NCBI GenBank assembly: GCA_002436005.1
Contig: DIXG01000009.1
Coordinates: 1-34,179, forward strand
DNA length: 34,179 bases
Reading direction: 5' to 3'
From: Anaerolineaceae bacterium UBA6086
GTDB lineage: Bacteria > Chloroflexota > Anaerolineae > Anaerolineales > Anaerolineaceae
Shown: piece by piece, positions 23,819 to 33,402 of the stretch
How positions within the stretch are numbered: the stretch's first letter is position 1
Layout of the letters: the number at the start of each line of letters is the position of its first letter
Notes under the pieces: model-generated
Database searches by the model: none
What the model saw: only the letters and a program-made list of their open reading frames with translations
What the model was told of the DNA's origin: nothing
Translations under genes and position numbers: made by a program

Positions 23819-25204
23819 ATGATGACAGATACCGAACAAAGATATCAGGACGCTTTGGATTTTCTGTATAGTTTTATTGATTACAGCCTAAAACGGAATT
23901 TTCGGAACGCAGCTGAAAAGTTTAATTTGGATCGCATGCGGGATTTTATGCAGCATTTGGGCAATCCGCAAAACGATTACCAAATTATTCATGTGGCTGG
24001 CACAAAGGGGAAGGGATCGGTTTCTTCATTTTGCGCCAGTGTGCTGACATCACAAGGCTATAAGACCGGGCTTTATACCTCCCCGCATATGATTGAGTTC
24101 ACTGAGCGTATCCAGATCAATGGTGAGGATATTTCTAAGGCAGACCTGGCAGATCTTGTGGATCAGATCAGGCCTGTGACGGAGTTAGTTCCTGAAATTA
24201 CAACCTTTGAGCTGACGACCGCGCTTGCATTTTTATATTTTTCACAACGAAAGGTCGATTTTGCCATTTTTGAGGTGGGTCTGGGCGGGCGTCTGGACGC
24301 GACCAACATTGTCGATCCAGAAATTGCGGTGATCACATCTATTTCTTACGACCATGTTCAGATTTTGGGGAACACTCTAAGCGAGATTGCGGGTGAGAAG
24401 GGCGGTATCATCAAACCGGATACGCCTGTGGTGGTAGCGCCTCAAAAAGAGGAAGCCCGTTTGCGCCTGGAACAAATCGCCAAAGAACGAAATGCGCCCA
24501 TTATTCAGGTGGGCAGGGACTATCTCTTTGCGGCAAATTCACACAGCCTTAGCGGGCAGACTTTTCTGGTATGGACACCTGATGAACAGCCGCTGGTGGA
24601 CGAATTCATTGAATCAGGTGGTCGAGACCTGTGGAGTCCGATCAGGCTTCGAATTCCCTTACTCGGATTTCATCAGGTAGAAAATGCTGCCACCGCCTAT
24701 GCTGCGCTGAAGACAATGCAAAAATTTGGCGTGGCGATTTCTGACCAGGCAATCCTGGATGGCTTTGCAAAGGTCTCGTGGCCGGGAAGGATGGAAGTGG
24801 TGCAACAGCATCCACCGGTTGTTATTGACTCTGCCCACAACCGCTACTCTGCCTTGCGTCTCAGGCAGGCGATGGATGATTATTTCCCTGGGCTGCCGGT
24901 TATTCTCGTTTTTGGCGCATCTGAGGACAAAGACGTTGACGGGATGTTCCAGGAACTGCTTCCCAGAGTCCGCCGTGTCATCGCCACCCAATCCACTCAT
25001 CCACGCGCTTATGATGCGAATCAGCTGGTAGAGGTGGCACATCGCTTTGGCTGTTCGGCAGTGGCAATTCTTCCTGTTGAGGATGCTGTGAAAGAGGCAT
25101 TGCAAGAAGCCGGGAAAGAAGCTGTGGTCCTGGTGACAGGCAGTGTTTTCGTTGCTGCTGCTGTTCGGGATGTGCTGGTCAATCATGGCAAGAGCAATGA
25201 TTAG
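23819..25204 (+). CDS. folC: Folylpolyglutamate/dihydrofolate synthase
   Basis: A 461-residue Mur-ligase-family enzyme that adds glutamate to folates (and often glycine-like first glutamate to dihydropteroate) with ATP in the cytoplasm. Diagnostic segments are the P-loop VAGTKGKGSVSSF (residues ~57-69), YTSPHMIEFTERIQING, the GLGGRLDATN loop, TSISYDHVQILG, the GEKGGIIKP lysine region and DSAHN in the C-terminal domain. Full length compared with about 420-440. Two ATGs are in tandem (23819, 23822) behind GGAAAGAC; either could start. It is followed 59 bp later by lon on the same strand. Confidence 0.93.
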   Translation: MMTDTEQRYQDALDFLYSFIDYSLKRNFRNAAEKFNLDRMRDFMQHLGNPQNDYQIIHVAGTKGKGSVSSFCASVLTSQGYKTGLYTSPHMIEFTERIQINGEDISKADLADLVDQIRPVTELVPEITTFELTTALAFLYFSQRKVDFAIFEVGLGGRLDATNIVDPEIAVITSISYDHVQILGNTLSEIAGEKGGIIKPDTPVVVAPQKEEARLRLEQIAKERNAPIIQVGRDYLFAANSHSLSGQTFLVWTPDEQPLVDEFIESGGRDLWSPIRLRIPLLGFHQVENAATAYAALKTMQKFGVAISDQAILDGFAKVSWPGRMEVVQQHPPVVIDSAHNRYSALRLRQAMDDYFPGLPVILVFGASEDKDVDGMFQELLPRVRRVIATQSTHPRAYDANQLVEVAHRFGCSAVAILPVEDAVKEALQEAGKEAVVLVTGSVFVAAAVRDVLVNHGKSND

Positions 25205-25263
25205 CGGTCAGATGTCGGCATTTTCAATTTTTGACCTTTTCAAAAAACCAAACTGGAGTTGCA

Positions 25264-27816
25264 ATGACGAATAAACACTGGTTCCCGCCATCAGATGATG
25301 ATCATGACTTGATGGGTAACATTCACCAACGCACAGAAGAGCTCTATCGCATATCCAATCGTGATATGGAAGATGACGGGTGTTTTATCTGTCCCGCATT
25401 TATTTTGGAGGATATCGTTGTTTTTCCCAAGATGATTTCGCCAATATTCTTCACCAATGAATCTGCTGTGTTGGCTGTGGAAGAGGCACAGGAACACTAT
25501 CAAACTGCAATTGGTGTTTTCCTTAGCGGAGAGGCATCAGAAGACACTGCTGAAGATGAAGCTGTTGAGCGTGATGAAGATCGTATCGATGATCAGGCTG
25601 GGGACGACAACCCAAGCTTTTTGCCAGTTGGTGTGGAAATGGCAGTGGGACGGCTATTATCCATGCAAAGCGGTAACCAATCTGCACTGGTGCAGGGGAG
25701 GAGGAGGGTGGAGATTGTTCGCATCCTGCAGACGGAACCTTATTTACTTGTTGAAGCCAAACCAATTGATGAAACATTAAAATCAACCCGACACTTGAAT
25801 GCCTTGATGCGCACCACTCGAAAACTATTTGAGCAGTGTGTGGATATGAATGACAGTCTGCCAGAAGAAGCCTACCTTTTTTCGATGAATATCAACGAGC
25901 CGGGTTGGCTTGCAGATATGGTTGCCACATCTCTGTCGCTGCCTAATGATGTTCGTAAAACACTTGTGCTGCTCTCTCATCCTGTGGATCGGTTGAAGAA
26001 AATCAACCAAATTCTGGCTGAGGAACTGGATGTTTTAGAGATTGAAGACGAAATCCAGTCGCAGGTTCAAATTGAGGTTGACCGATCACACCGAGAGTTT
26101 TATCTCCGCGAGCAGCTGCGGGCAATTCAAAACGAATTAGGGGAAGGCGATATCTGGGCACAAGAGATTATTGAGCTGAGTGAAAAAATTGAAGAGCGTG
26201 AAATGCCTGATGAAGTCAAATTGCAGGCAACGCGTGAGCTGAATCGGCTGCAGCAAATGCCCTCCATGGCACCGGAGGTTGGGATTATTCGCACCTATCT
26301 CGATTGGCTGCTGGATTTGCCATGGAATGAGGTCACTGAAGATAATTTGGATGTTATTCACGCCAAAACGGTTCTCAATCAGGATCATTATGGGTTGAAA
26401 AAGGCGAAGGATCGCGTTATCGAATATATTGCAATCCGCAGTTTGCAGCCCAAAAAACTACGTCAGCCAATCCTGTGCTTTGTTGGACCACCAGGCACCG
26501 GTAAGACTTCTCTGGGTCGATCGATTGCAAATGCGCTCGGTCGGCAATTCGTGCGGTTATCACTGGGCGGCATTCGTGACGAAGCTGAGATCAGAGGTCA
26601 TCGCCGCACCTATATTGGCGCGATGCCAGGCAGGATCATTCAAACCATGCGCCGTGCTGGCACTCAAAACCCACTGTTCATGCTGGATGAAATTGATAAG
26701 CTTGGGGCTGACTTCCGCGGAGATCCTTCATCTGCGCTGCTTGAGGTGCTGGACCCGGAACAGAACAAAGCCTTTTCAGATCATTACCTGGAGGTCGATT
26801 ACGATCTTTCAAATGTCATCTTCATCACCACAGCCAATTCACTTGGAACCATCCCTCCTGCGCTGTTGGACCGGATGGAGGTGATTGAGTTTTCTGGCTA
26901 TATCGAGGATGAGAAGCTGGAAATCGCCAAACGATTTCTTGTACCGCGTCAACTGGAAGAAGCCGGACTGCAGGATGAGGGGATCACCTTCCAGGAGACA
27001 GCCTTGATGAAGATCATACGGGAATACACCTATGAGGCTGGTGTGCGGAATTTTGAACGAGAAATTGGTAGTGTTTTACGCAAATTGGCACGATTGAAGA
27101 CTGAGCAAAAAGAGTATCCCTCGAGGGTAACGCCACAGGCTGTACGAAAATTCTTGGGCCCTCAGCAATTCTTTGAAACCGAGGCTGAAGGTGAAGATGA
27201 GGTTGGTGTTGCAACTGCTCTGGCTTGGACAGAAAATGGTGGAGAAATTATGCCTGTTGAGGTATTGATCCTTGAGGGAAAAGGCAATTTACAGATCACG
27301 GGACAGATTGGCGAAGTGATGCAAGAATCGGCACAGGCAGCGCTTTCGTATATCAAGTCTCGAGCGGATCTGCTCAATATTGACAGTGACCTGTTTGAAA
27401 ATGTGGATGTCCATTTGCATGTTCCTGAAGGTGCCATTCCGAAGGATGGACCGAGTGCTGGGATCACAATTGCCACTGCGATGATCTCGGCTTTTACCAG
27501 TCGTCCCAGTTACCATTTGGTTGGGATGACCGGGGAAATAACGCTACGGGGCAGGGTATTGCCTGTGGGAGGCATTCGCGAAAAGATACTGGCTTCGCAT
27601 CGGGCTGGTCTAAAGACGATTATCTTTCCAAAAAGAAATGAAAAAGACCTGGAAGAAGTGCCGAAAAGCGTCTTGAAGGAGATTGAGCTGCTGCCGGTGA
27701 GACATATGGACGAGGTTTTACCGGTGGCTTTGCATGAGCGAAAACAACCAGATCGGACACGCAAGCGCTCGTCAAATAAGAAAACAGCATCTGATGAAAC
27801 AGATGCTGAAGAATGA
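25264..27816 (+). CDS. lon: ATP-dependent protease Lon with an acidic N-terminal insertion
   Basis: About 850 residues: LON N-domain, AAA+ ATPase and serine-lysine protease. It unfolds and degrades damaged and regulatory proteins in the cytoplasm. Walker A GPPGTGKT is near residue 408, Walker B FMLDEIDK follows, and the catalytic Ser is in PKDGPSAG (~731) and Lys in GGIREK (~773). The family is usually about 780-810. The excess is partly a very acidic segment, about residues 88-118, inside the N-domain. The ATG at 25264 is chosen over 25231 because GGAG lies five bases before it. Its last codons contain a hairpin that acts on the opposite strand. Confidence 0.95.
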   Translation: MTNKHWFPPSDDDHDLMGNIHQRTEELYRISNRDMEDDGCFICPAFILEDIVVFPKMISPIFFTNESAVLAVEEAQEHYQTAIGVFLSGEASEDTAEDEAVERDEDRIDDQAGDDNPSFLPVGVEMAVGRLLSMQSGNQSALVQGRRRVEIVRILQTEPYLLVEAKPIDETLKSTRHLNALMRTTRKLFEQCVDMNDSLPEEAYLFSMNINEPGWLADMVATSLSLPNDVRKTLVLLSHPVDRLKKINQILAEELDVLEIEDEIQSQVQIEVDRSHREFYLREQLRAIQNELGEGDIWAQEIIELSEKIEEREMPDEVKLQATRELNRLQQMPSMAPEVGIIRTYLDWLLDLPWNEVTEDNLDVIHAKTVLNQDHYGLKKAKDRVIEYIAIRSLQPKKLRQPILCFVGPPGTGKTSLGRSIANALGRQFVRLSLGGIRDEAEIRGHRRTYIGAMPGRIIQTMRRAGTQNPLFMLDEIDKLGADFRGDPSSALLEVLDPEQNKAFSDHYLEVDYDLSNVIFITTANSLGTIPPALLDRMEVIEFSGYIEDEKLEIAKRFLVPRQLEEAGLQDEGITFQETALMKIIREYTYEAGVRNFEREIGSVLRKLARLKTEQKEYPSRVTPQAVRKFLGPQQFFETEAEGEDEVGVATALAWTENGGEIMPVEVLILEGKGNLQITGQIGEVMQESAQAALSYIKSRADLLNIDSDLFENVDVHLHVPEGAIPKDGPSAGITIATAMISAFTSRPSYHLVGMTGEITLRGRVLPVGGIREKILASHRAGLKTIIFPKRNEKDLEEVPKSVLKEIELLPVRHMDEVLPVALHERKQPDRTRKRSSNKKTASDETDAEE
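27774..27808 (-). terminator. Minus-strand terminator inside the lon 3' coding end
   Basis: CAGCATCTG and CAGATGCTG (27785-27793, 27800-27808) form a 9-bp perfect stem with a 6-nt loop. On the minus strand it is followed by TTTTCTTATTT. It lies 64 bp beyond the coiled-coil gene's stop, so it can end the recG-coaD-coiled-coil transcript while lying within lon codons. Confidence 0.65.
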
Positions 27817-27871
27817 CGGATAGGAAGATCCTGTCTTAGTAGACGCCTGATTAGGTTTCGATATTTTTGTT

Positions 27872-28345
27872 TTATCGGGATGGTTCGTTTTCCGAAGAAA
27901 AGCTATCCGCTCGTAGTGTTGTGATTCCATTGCGAACCTGTGATAGGATGCGATCCATCTGCATTTCCAGGTTGGTCAATGTATCCAGAACATACTTATC
28001 AGCCTCATGCTGAGTGTTGACAGCCTCTTTTTGTGCTTCCTGGATAATTTGTTCAGCGCGCGTTTTTGCTGATTGGATCAATTCGTCATCTTCCAGGCTT
28101 TTTTCAGCTTTGTCGCGGGCAATTGCAAGGGTTCGGTTGGCTTCTTCCTTGGCTTGTGCCAGAATTCTGTCTCTCTGTGTGATGATTTGCTGTGCTTTCT
28201 TGATTTCTTCAGGTATAGCAACCCGCATCTGGTCAATCAAATCCAGCATGCGGTCCTCATCAACAATAACGCTGTGAGTTAACCAGATAGGACGGCTTTC
28301 ATTGAAGAGTTCTTCAAGCCGATCAACCAAATGTAAGATATCCAT
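27872..28345 (-). CDS. DivIVA/SepIVA-like coiled-coil protein, function unknown
   Basis: 157 residues, almost entirely helical. It opens MDILHLVDRLEELFNES and continues with a conserved segment ending LDLIDQMRVAIPEEIKKA. A long coiled coil rich in Ala, Glu and Lys (about 50-140) follows, looking like ATP synthase subunit b or DivIVA. There is no transmembrane segment, which argues against subunit b. A similar protein with the same opening is, in my recollection, widespread next to coaD in Chloroflexota and related to actinobacterial division proteins, but I could not check this. GGAGG precedes the ATG. It lies 80 bp after coaD on the same strand. Confidence 0.75.
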   Translation of the reverse strand: MDILHLVDRLEELFNESRPIWLTHSVIVDEDRMLDLIDQMRVAIPEEIKKAQQIITQRDRILAQAKEEANRTLAIARDKAEKSLEDDELIQSAKTRAEQIIQEAQKEAVNTQHEADKYVLDTLTNLEMQMDRILSQVRNGITTLRADSFSSENEPSR

Positions 28346-28425
28346 GACGTCCTCCGCTCATATCCATATCTTAAAACGTTGCAATCCTTATACCAATCTT
28401 AACCGATAAAGCAAAATCTGGTTAA

Positions 28426-28950
28426 TTAATCCCTCAAGGAAGTAAGAGGGACCACGTCCTGGTCATCTCCGAGCAAATGGAACCGCTTTTTGAGGGCTAA
28501 CTCAACATGTTTGGGCACCATGCTGGAGACATCGCCACCCAGAGCGGCAATTTCACGCACGGTGGTAGAGGATAGAAATGTGTGTTTTTCACTGGTGATC
28601 AATGCGATGACATCAATGTCGGGGTCCAGGCGGTTGTTTGCCAGTGCCATGCGAAATTCATATTCAAAATCTGAGAAAACTCGCAATCCCCGCACAATGG
28701 ATTGTGCACCTACTTTTTTGGCAAATTTGACGGTCAGCCCAGTATAGGCGGTTACACTGATATTATTTGTGTCACGAAACGATTCTTCAACAAGTGCCAG
28801 ACGTTCTTGTGGTGGAAAGAGGATATTATCCTGCTCTCTAGCATAGACTGCAACAATTACCTGGTCAAAAAGCTCTGCGGCACGTTTGGCGATGTTGATA
28901 TGCCCGTAGTGGATGGGGTCAAAGGTGCCAGGAAATAAAACAGTTGTCAT
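28426..28950 (-). CDS. coaD: Phosphopantetheine adenylyltransferase
   Basis: A 174-residue nucleotidyltransferase that makes dephospho-CoA from 4'-phosphopantetheine and ATP, the penultimate CoA step. The N-terminal GTFDPIHYGH carries the HxGH motif (His15 to His18). RGLRVFSDFEYE and the C-terminal SSTTVRE (ISSTxxR type) complete the active site. Usual family length is about 160. It starts 1 bp after the recG stop, so it is translationally linked to recG. Confidence 0.95.
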   Translation of the reverse strand: MTTVLFPGTFDPIHYGHINIAKRAAELFDQVIVAVYAREQDNILFPPQERLALVEESFRDTNNISVTAYTGLTVKFAKKVGAQSIVRGLRVFSDFEYEFRMALANNRLDPDIDVIALITSEKHTFLSSTTVREIAALGGDVSSMVPKHVELALKKRFHLLGDDQDVVPLTSLRD

Positions 28951-28951
28951 T

Positions 28952-31471
28952 TCAGCTCACATCTCCTTCTGCAGAAGGCCAAAAATGTTCAAGTGCATCC
29001 AGCATCAACTGGTGTTCAGGAGCTGATAGGCTTGGATCATTTTCGAGGACCTGCCGCGCATAAACTTGTGCTTTTTCAATGAGTTGGATATCGGTAATGC
29101 TTGCCAATCTTAAGTTAGTGTAACCGGACTGCCTGGTGCCAAGGAATTCTCCTGGGCCTCTCTGGCGAAGATCGTATTCTGCCAGTTCAAAGCCGTCGTT
29201 TGTCTTTTCCATGGCTAATAGGCGTTCGTTCTCTGCCTGGTCACTTGTTTCTGGAATTAAGATGCAATAGGATTGGGCGGCTCCACGCCCTACACGTCCC
29301 CTGAACTGGTGCAGCTGGGCTAACCCAAATCGGTTTGCGCCTTCGACAACCATCACAGTTGCATTAGGGATATCTACGCCGACCTCCACGACAGATGTGG
29401 AAACCAGGATATCAAATTCGCGGTCCCTGAATTTCCGCATCACTGTTTCTTTTTCATCAGGTCGCAGGCGACCATGCAACAGCCCAACATGCAGATTTGG
29501 AAAGATTTCGGACTGCAAGCGTTGCTGTTCCTCAACAGCTGCCATGTTCTCATCACCGTTAGGTTCACCATTACCAACAACACTATCGGCGTCAGACTCG
29601 CCTTGCTCTACCAGGGGATAAATGATAAAGGCCTGATACCCTTTTCCCACCTGGGATCTTATCAAATTGTAAATGCGCTCTCGTTCTGTGGGATAAACGA
29701 TATGGGTGCTCACAGTTTGCCTTCCAGGAGGCATTTCGTTCATGACGGTGACATCCAAATCGCCATAGATGGTGAGTGCTAATGAGCGTGGAATGGGGGT
29801 GGCAGTCATGACCATCAAGTGGGGATTGTTGCCCTTGTCTCTCAGTGCAGATCTTTGTGCCACACCAAAGCGATGCTGTTCATCAACGATGGCGACCTGA
29901 AGATCTTTGAACTGTACAGGATCTTCGATCAGGGCGTGTGTGCCGATGACCAGCTTGACAGAACCCTCTGCCAAACCTGCCAAGATGGCTTCACGTTCTT
30001 TGGAAGGTGTATCGCCGATCAGTAAGCGAATTTCATCTTCCTGCAAGGGGGCGTTTTCATACGCCTCATTTGCCAGCAACTGCTTTAGGCTGGCGTAGTG
30101 CTGCTCGGCAAGGATACTGGTGGGCGCCATGAAAGCTGCCTGTGCCCCATTCTTGACCACGATGCTGATGCCCAGGGCAGCGACGACCGTTTTGCCAGAG
30201 CCGACATCGCCCTGCAGAAGTCTGTTCATGGGGCGTCCTGAAGCCAGATCTTGCCGGAGATCTTGCAGCGCAAGCTGCTGCGCATGTGTCAGCTCGAATG
30301 GAAGATGCACAAGTTGATCGAGCAGCCATGCATCTTCAACTTCAAAAATCCGCCCGGTCAGTCGTTCATATTCAAGTTTCTGTTTAAGAACACCAAGCTG
30401 AAGCAGGAAAATCTCATCAAAGGCAAGGCGGGATCGGGCTTTTTTGAGTGAGGCAGCGGTCTCGGGAAAGTGGATCTCCTTCAAAGCTGTTGAAAGATCC
30501 ATTAAGTCGGCATCTTCAAGGATGTACTCCGTCATAAATTCGGGAATTTTTGGTGCCCACTGGTTGACAATTTGGTACATCATGCGGCGCAGCCAGCGTT
30601 GGTTTAGCCGAGCTGTGAGGGAATAGACCGGGACAATGCGCTTTGTGTTCAGCTGTTCCTGTTCAACCTGTTCATATTCCGGGTGATACATCACCAGTCG
30701 CCCCATATATTGTTCTATTTTTCCTGAAATGGAAAGGAACATATTTTTGCGTAAATACCGGAGTTGATAATCCTGGTTGAACCACAGCAGTTGAATATTA
30801 CCCGTGTCATCTGATACGACTGCTTGAATGATTTTTCGATTCTTGTTGCGACTTGTGAAGGATGAAATACTCTTTATATAAGCAAGAATGGTGACTTCCT
30901 CGCCAAATTTCAGGTCTTTGATCAAGCGCAATTCTGAATAGTCATCATAGCGCCGCGGAAAATAGTAGATCATATCCTCGATGGTATAGAGGTTTAATTT
31001 TTCGAGCAATACAGATTGTTTTGGGCCAATTCCGCGCACGATCGTGGTTGGGGCATTCAGGTCCTCGTGCGCAGCGGTTGCTGGGATGGGCGCTGCGGCC
31101 GATGCTTGACTGCGGGTTGTTCCACATCCTTTTGGTGTGCTGTGATTTTGTGCAGTACTCACATTCTTAAAAACTGGTTCTGGATCAGGTTGTTTTTCCT
31201 CTGGTGGTGAAAGATGTTTGATGCCCGGCACTTCCAGAATTTGGCCGATATTTTGCAGCGCATATACTCGCTGTTTGATGGCCAGGTCTGAATACTGGTG
31301 AAGGAGCGCGGTTACTTTATGAATTTTTTCTTCAGATATGCCATCTGCCCGTGCTTCGCCCACCCAAGTATCAGTCAGTTTTTCCAATCCACCTACAACG
31401 GCTTTATTTGTATATCCAAATTCAGATTCCAGTTTGAAGATCTTGTATAGTTTTTCGGTTGATCGTTGCAT
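28952..31471 (-). CDS. recG: ATP-dependent DNA helicase RecG with a long N-terminal extension
   Basis: An 839-residue RecG; E. coli RecG is 693. It reverses stalled replication forks and branch-migrates Holliday junctions. The first ~145 residues are an extension: a helical segment (TEKLYKIFKLESEFG onward) and a Pro/Ala-rich link. Then follow the wedge/OB domain (TIVRGIGPKQSVLLEKL, YYFPRRYDDYS), motif I GDVGSGKTVVA, motif II DEQH, motif III MTATPIPRSLA and motif VI QFRGRVGRG. The ATG at 31471 has no strong Shine-Dalgarno. coaD follows it directly. Confidence 0.94.
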   Translation of the reverse strand: MQRSTEKLYKIFKLESEFGYTNKAVVGGLEKLTDTWVGEARADGISEEKIHKVTALLHQYSDLAIKQRVYALQNIGQILEVPGIKHLSPPEEKQPDPEPVFKNVSTAQNHSTPKGCGTTRSQASAAAPIPATAAHEDLNAPTTIVRGIGPKQSVLLEKLNLYTIEDMIYYFPRRYDDYSELRLIKDLKFGEEVTILAYIKSISSFTSRNKNRKIIQAVVSDDTGNIQLLWFNQDYQLRYLRKNMFLSISGKIEQYMGRLVMYHPEYEQVEQEQLNTKRIVPVYSLTARLNQRWLRRMMYQIVNQWAPKIPEFMTEYILEDADLMDLSTALKEIHFPETAASLKKARSRLAFDEIFLLQLGVLKQKLEYERLTGRIFEVEDAWLLDQLVHLPFELTHAQQLALQDLRQDLASGRPMNRLLQGDVGSGKTVVAALGISIVVKNGAQAAFMAPTSILAEQHYASLKQLLANEAYENAPLQEDEIRLLIGDTPSKEREAILAGLAEGSVKLVIGTHALIEDPVQFKDLQVAIVDEQHRFGVAQRSALRDKGNNPHLMVMTATPIPRSLALTIYGDLDVTVMNEMPPGRQTVSTHIVYPTERERIYNLIRSQVGKGYQAFIIYPLVEQGESDADSVVGNGEPNGDENMAAVEEQQRLQSEIFPNLHVGLLHGRLRPDEKETVMRKFRDREFDILVSTSVVEVGVDIPNATVMVVEGANRFGLAQLHQFRGRVGRGAAQSYCILIPETSDQAENERLLAMEKTNDGFELAEYDLRQRGPGEFLGTRQSGYTNLRLASITDIQLIEKAQVYARQVLENDPSLSAPEHQLMLDALEHFWPSAEGDVS

Positions 31472-31604
31472 TGTTGAATCGGGCCTTTTACTGCTAAATT
31501 AATAATATTTTTTATAGACTCTTGCTTAATCATAACGCATTCATCAAGAATTGTCACAGTTACGATCTTGGAGTCTGACTTTAGAATCTTACGCCAAGTT
31601 CAAG

Positions 31605-31630
31605 AAAAAAACCCCGGTGATGAACGGGGT
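31605..31630 (-). terminator. Intrinsic terminator of the asp23-fakA unit
   Basis: ACCCCG (31611-31616) and CGGGGT (31625-31630) form a stem with an 8-nt loop, followed on the minus strand by seven U. It lies 30 bp beyond the fakA stop at 31660. Confidence 0.85.
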
Positions 31631-31659
31631 GTTTAAGTTTTAGGACGGAATATTAAGAA

Positions 31660-33345
31660 TTATTCAATGGCAATGATAAGCTGGTAATGGGGTTGTCCGC
31701 CTTCATGGACCTCGATTTCATGGTCCGGGTAAATGGAACGAATTTTGTCAACCAGATTGTTCATCTGGCTCTGTTTCATATCCTCCCCGTAGAACAATGT
31801 GATCCGTTCGTAATTGCTGGTTTCTGCTGCAATGAAGAGCTCTTCACATGCCGTTTCGATGCTGGTAGTGGAGGTGACTAATTTCCCGTTGTGCAGAGCA
31901 ATCACCTGGCCTTTTTCAACCTGAACATCGTCAATTTCGACCGTGCGAGTGGCCACAGTGATTTCTCCCGTTTCCACATCGTGAATTGCTTCGTTCATCG
32001 ATTCGACATTTTCCTCAAACTCTGCATCCGGTATCAGCCGGAACATGGCTGATAATCCCTGCGGAACGCTTATGGTCGGGATGACCGCCACCTGCTTGAC
32101 CGTCATCGAAGCCGCTTCTTTGGCTGCCATGATGATGTTTTTGTTGTTGGGAAGGATAATGACCTTATCGGTGGGAAGATTCTCGAATGCTGCCAATATC
32201 TCTTTGATGCTGGGATTCATCGTCTGACCGCCCTGAACGATTGCAGCAACACCAAGACTGGCAAAGATCCTCGAAAGCCCAGCACCCGGTGAAACTGCCA
32301 CGACAGCTGTCTCGCCCGGCTGTACCTGTGCCAGATTGAGCTTTGGGTTTTTGTTGTTCTTGCGCTCATCCATCTGTGCAACGAGATTCTCCATCATCAC
32401 TTTTTGAATGGTGCCAAGTTTCATCGTGTGATCGATTGGATCATATCGGTTTTCAAGCGGGACATGGATGTGCATGCGGTACATGCCATCACCTTCACCC
32501 ACCTGGATGGATGACCCGATTTCCGAAAGGTCGTCGTAATAATCTTCGAGTTTGAAGGTTTGATGCGGTGTGAAATCGATCACTACCTCATAATCCTGGC
32601 CGGGTTCAACCGTTTCCATTGCGTCTTCAAGGTCCATTTCCGAAAGCGGCAATGCTTCGGTCACTGCTTTGTCCAAAGCATCACCGTTGAGGAAGCGCAG
32701 CATGCCTTCAAAGATAAAGAGGAGACCCTTGCCGCCAGAATCCACAACGCCGGCTTGTTTCAGGATTGGAAGCAGATCAGGGGTTCTTTCAACTGAGGCT
32801 TCTGCGGCCTGAACAATATCTGCCAAAACATCTGTAAACACTGTGGTTCTTTGGGCAGAGACTTCAGCCTGGGTTGCAATATCCTTGATCACCGTTAAAA
32901 TGGTACCCTCTACAGGCTTGACCACGCCTTTATAGGCTGTTTCCTTTGCCTCTGTGAGTGCCTTTGATAAGAGCACGACATCCATTACCGGTTCGTCATC
33001 CAATGCACGGGCAAAACCTCGCCAAATTTGGGATAGGATCACACCTGAATTGCCACGAGCGCCCATCAGTGCGCCTCTGGCGACCGCATGTGCCATGTTG
33101 CCAATGTTTTCCATGCCCGAGGTTTCAATTTCGTCAAAAGCTGCCTGCATGGTGAGGACCATGTTGGTGCCAGTGTCTCCATCTGGAACCGGGAAGACAT
33201 TTAATCGGTTGACAGTTTGCTGGTTAGTTTTTAACCAGATCATGCCTGCTTCGAGCAGGGTTTTCAAGCCCTGGCCATTGACTGGCAATGAGACCAGTTT
33301 ATGCCGCTCTTCAGGATTAAGCTTTGATAATTCCACTGCGCTCAT
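31660..33345 (-). CDS. fakA: DAK2-domain fatty acid kinase FakA (YloV)
   Basis: 561 residues. The N-terminal DAK2 kinase domain has PVPDGDTGTNM (~52-62, Mg-binding Asp residues) and ARGALMGARGNSGVILSQ. A central linking domain and a C-terminal DegV-like DAK phosphatase-type domain (ending GGQPHYQLIIAIE) follow. With a FakB carrier, FakA phosphorylates fatty acids to acyl-phosphate in the cytoplasm; no fakB lies in the window. GGAG four bases before the ATG supports the start. It follows the Asp23-family gene by 57 bp, an arrangement known from Bacillus (yloU-yloV). Confidence 0.92.
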   Translation of the reverse strand: MSAVELSKLNPEERHKLVSLPVNGQGLKTLLEAGMIWLKTNQQTVNRLNVFPVPDGDTGTNMVLTMQAAFDEIETSGMENIGNMAHAVARGALMGARGNSGVILSQIWRGFARALDDEPVMDVVLLSKALTEAKETAYKGVVKPVEGTILTVIKDIATQAEVSAQRTTVFTDVLADIVQAAEASVERTPDLLPILKQAGVVDSGGKGLLFIFEGMLRFLNGDALDKAVTEALPLSEMDLEDAMETVEPGQDYEVVIDFTPHQTFKLEDYYDDLSEIGSSIQVGEGDGMYRMHIHVPLENRYDPIDHTMKLGTIQKVMMENLVAQMDERKNNKNPKLNLAQVQPGETAVVAVSPGAGLSRIFASLGVAAIVQGGQTMNPSIKEILAAFENLPTDKVIILPNNKNIIMAAKEAASMTVKQVAVIPTISVPQGLSAMFRLIPDAEFEENVESMNEAIHDVETGEITVATRTVEIDDVQVEKGQVIALHNGKLVTSTTSIETACEELFIAAETSNYERITLFYGEDMKQSQMNNLVDKIRSIYPDHEIEVHEGGQPHYQLIIAIE

Positions 33346-33402
33346 AATACTCCAAAGATAAATTGACGCGATGATATCATGTTTGTCCAGGCAAAAAGCC
33401 TG

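Noticed and set aside
24659..25186. 175-codon open frame antisense to folC
   Set aside because: It lies fully inside folC, which has strong motifs; composition is typical of an antisense shadow (many Cys, His).
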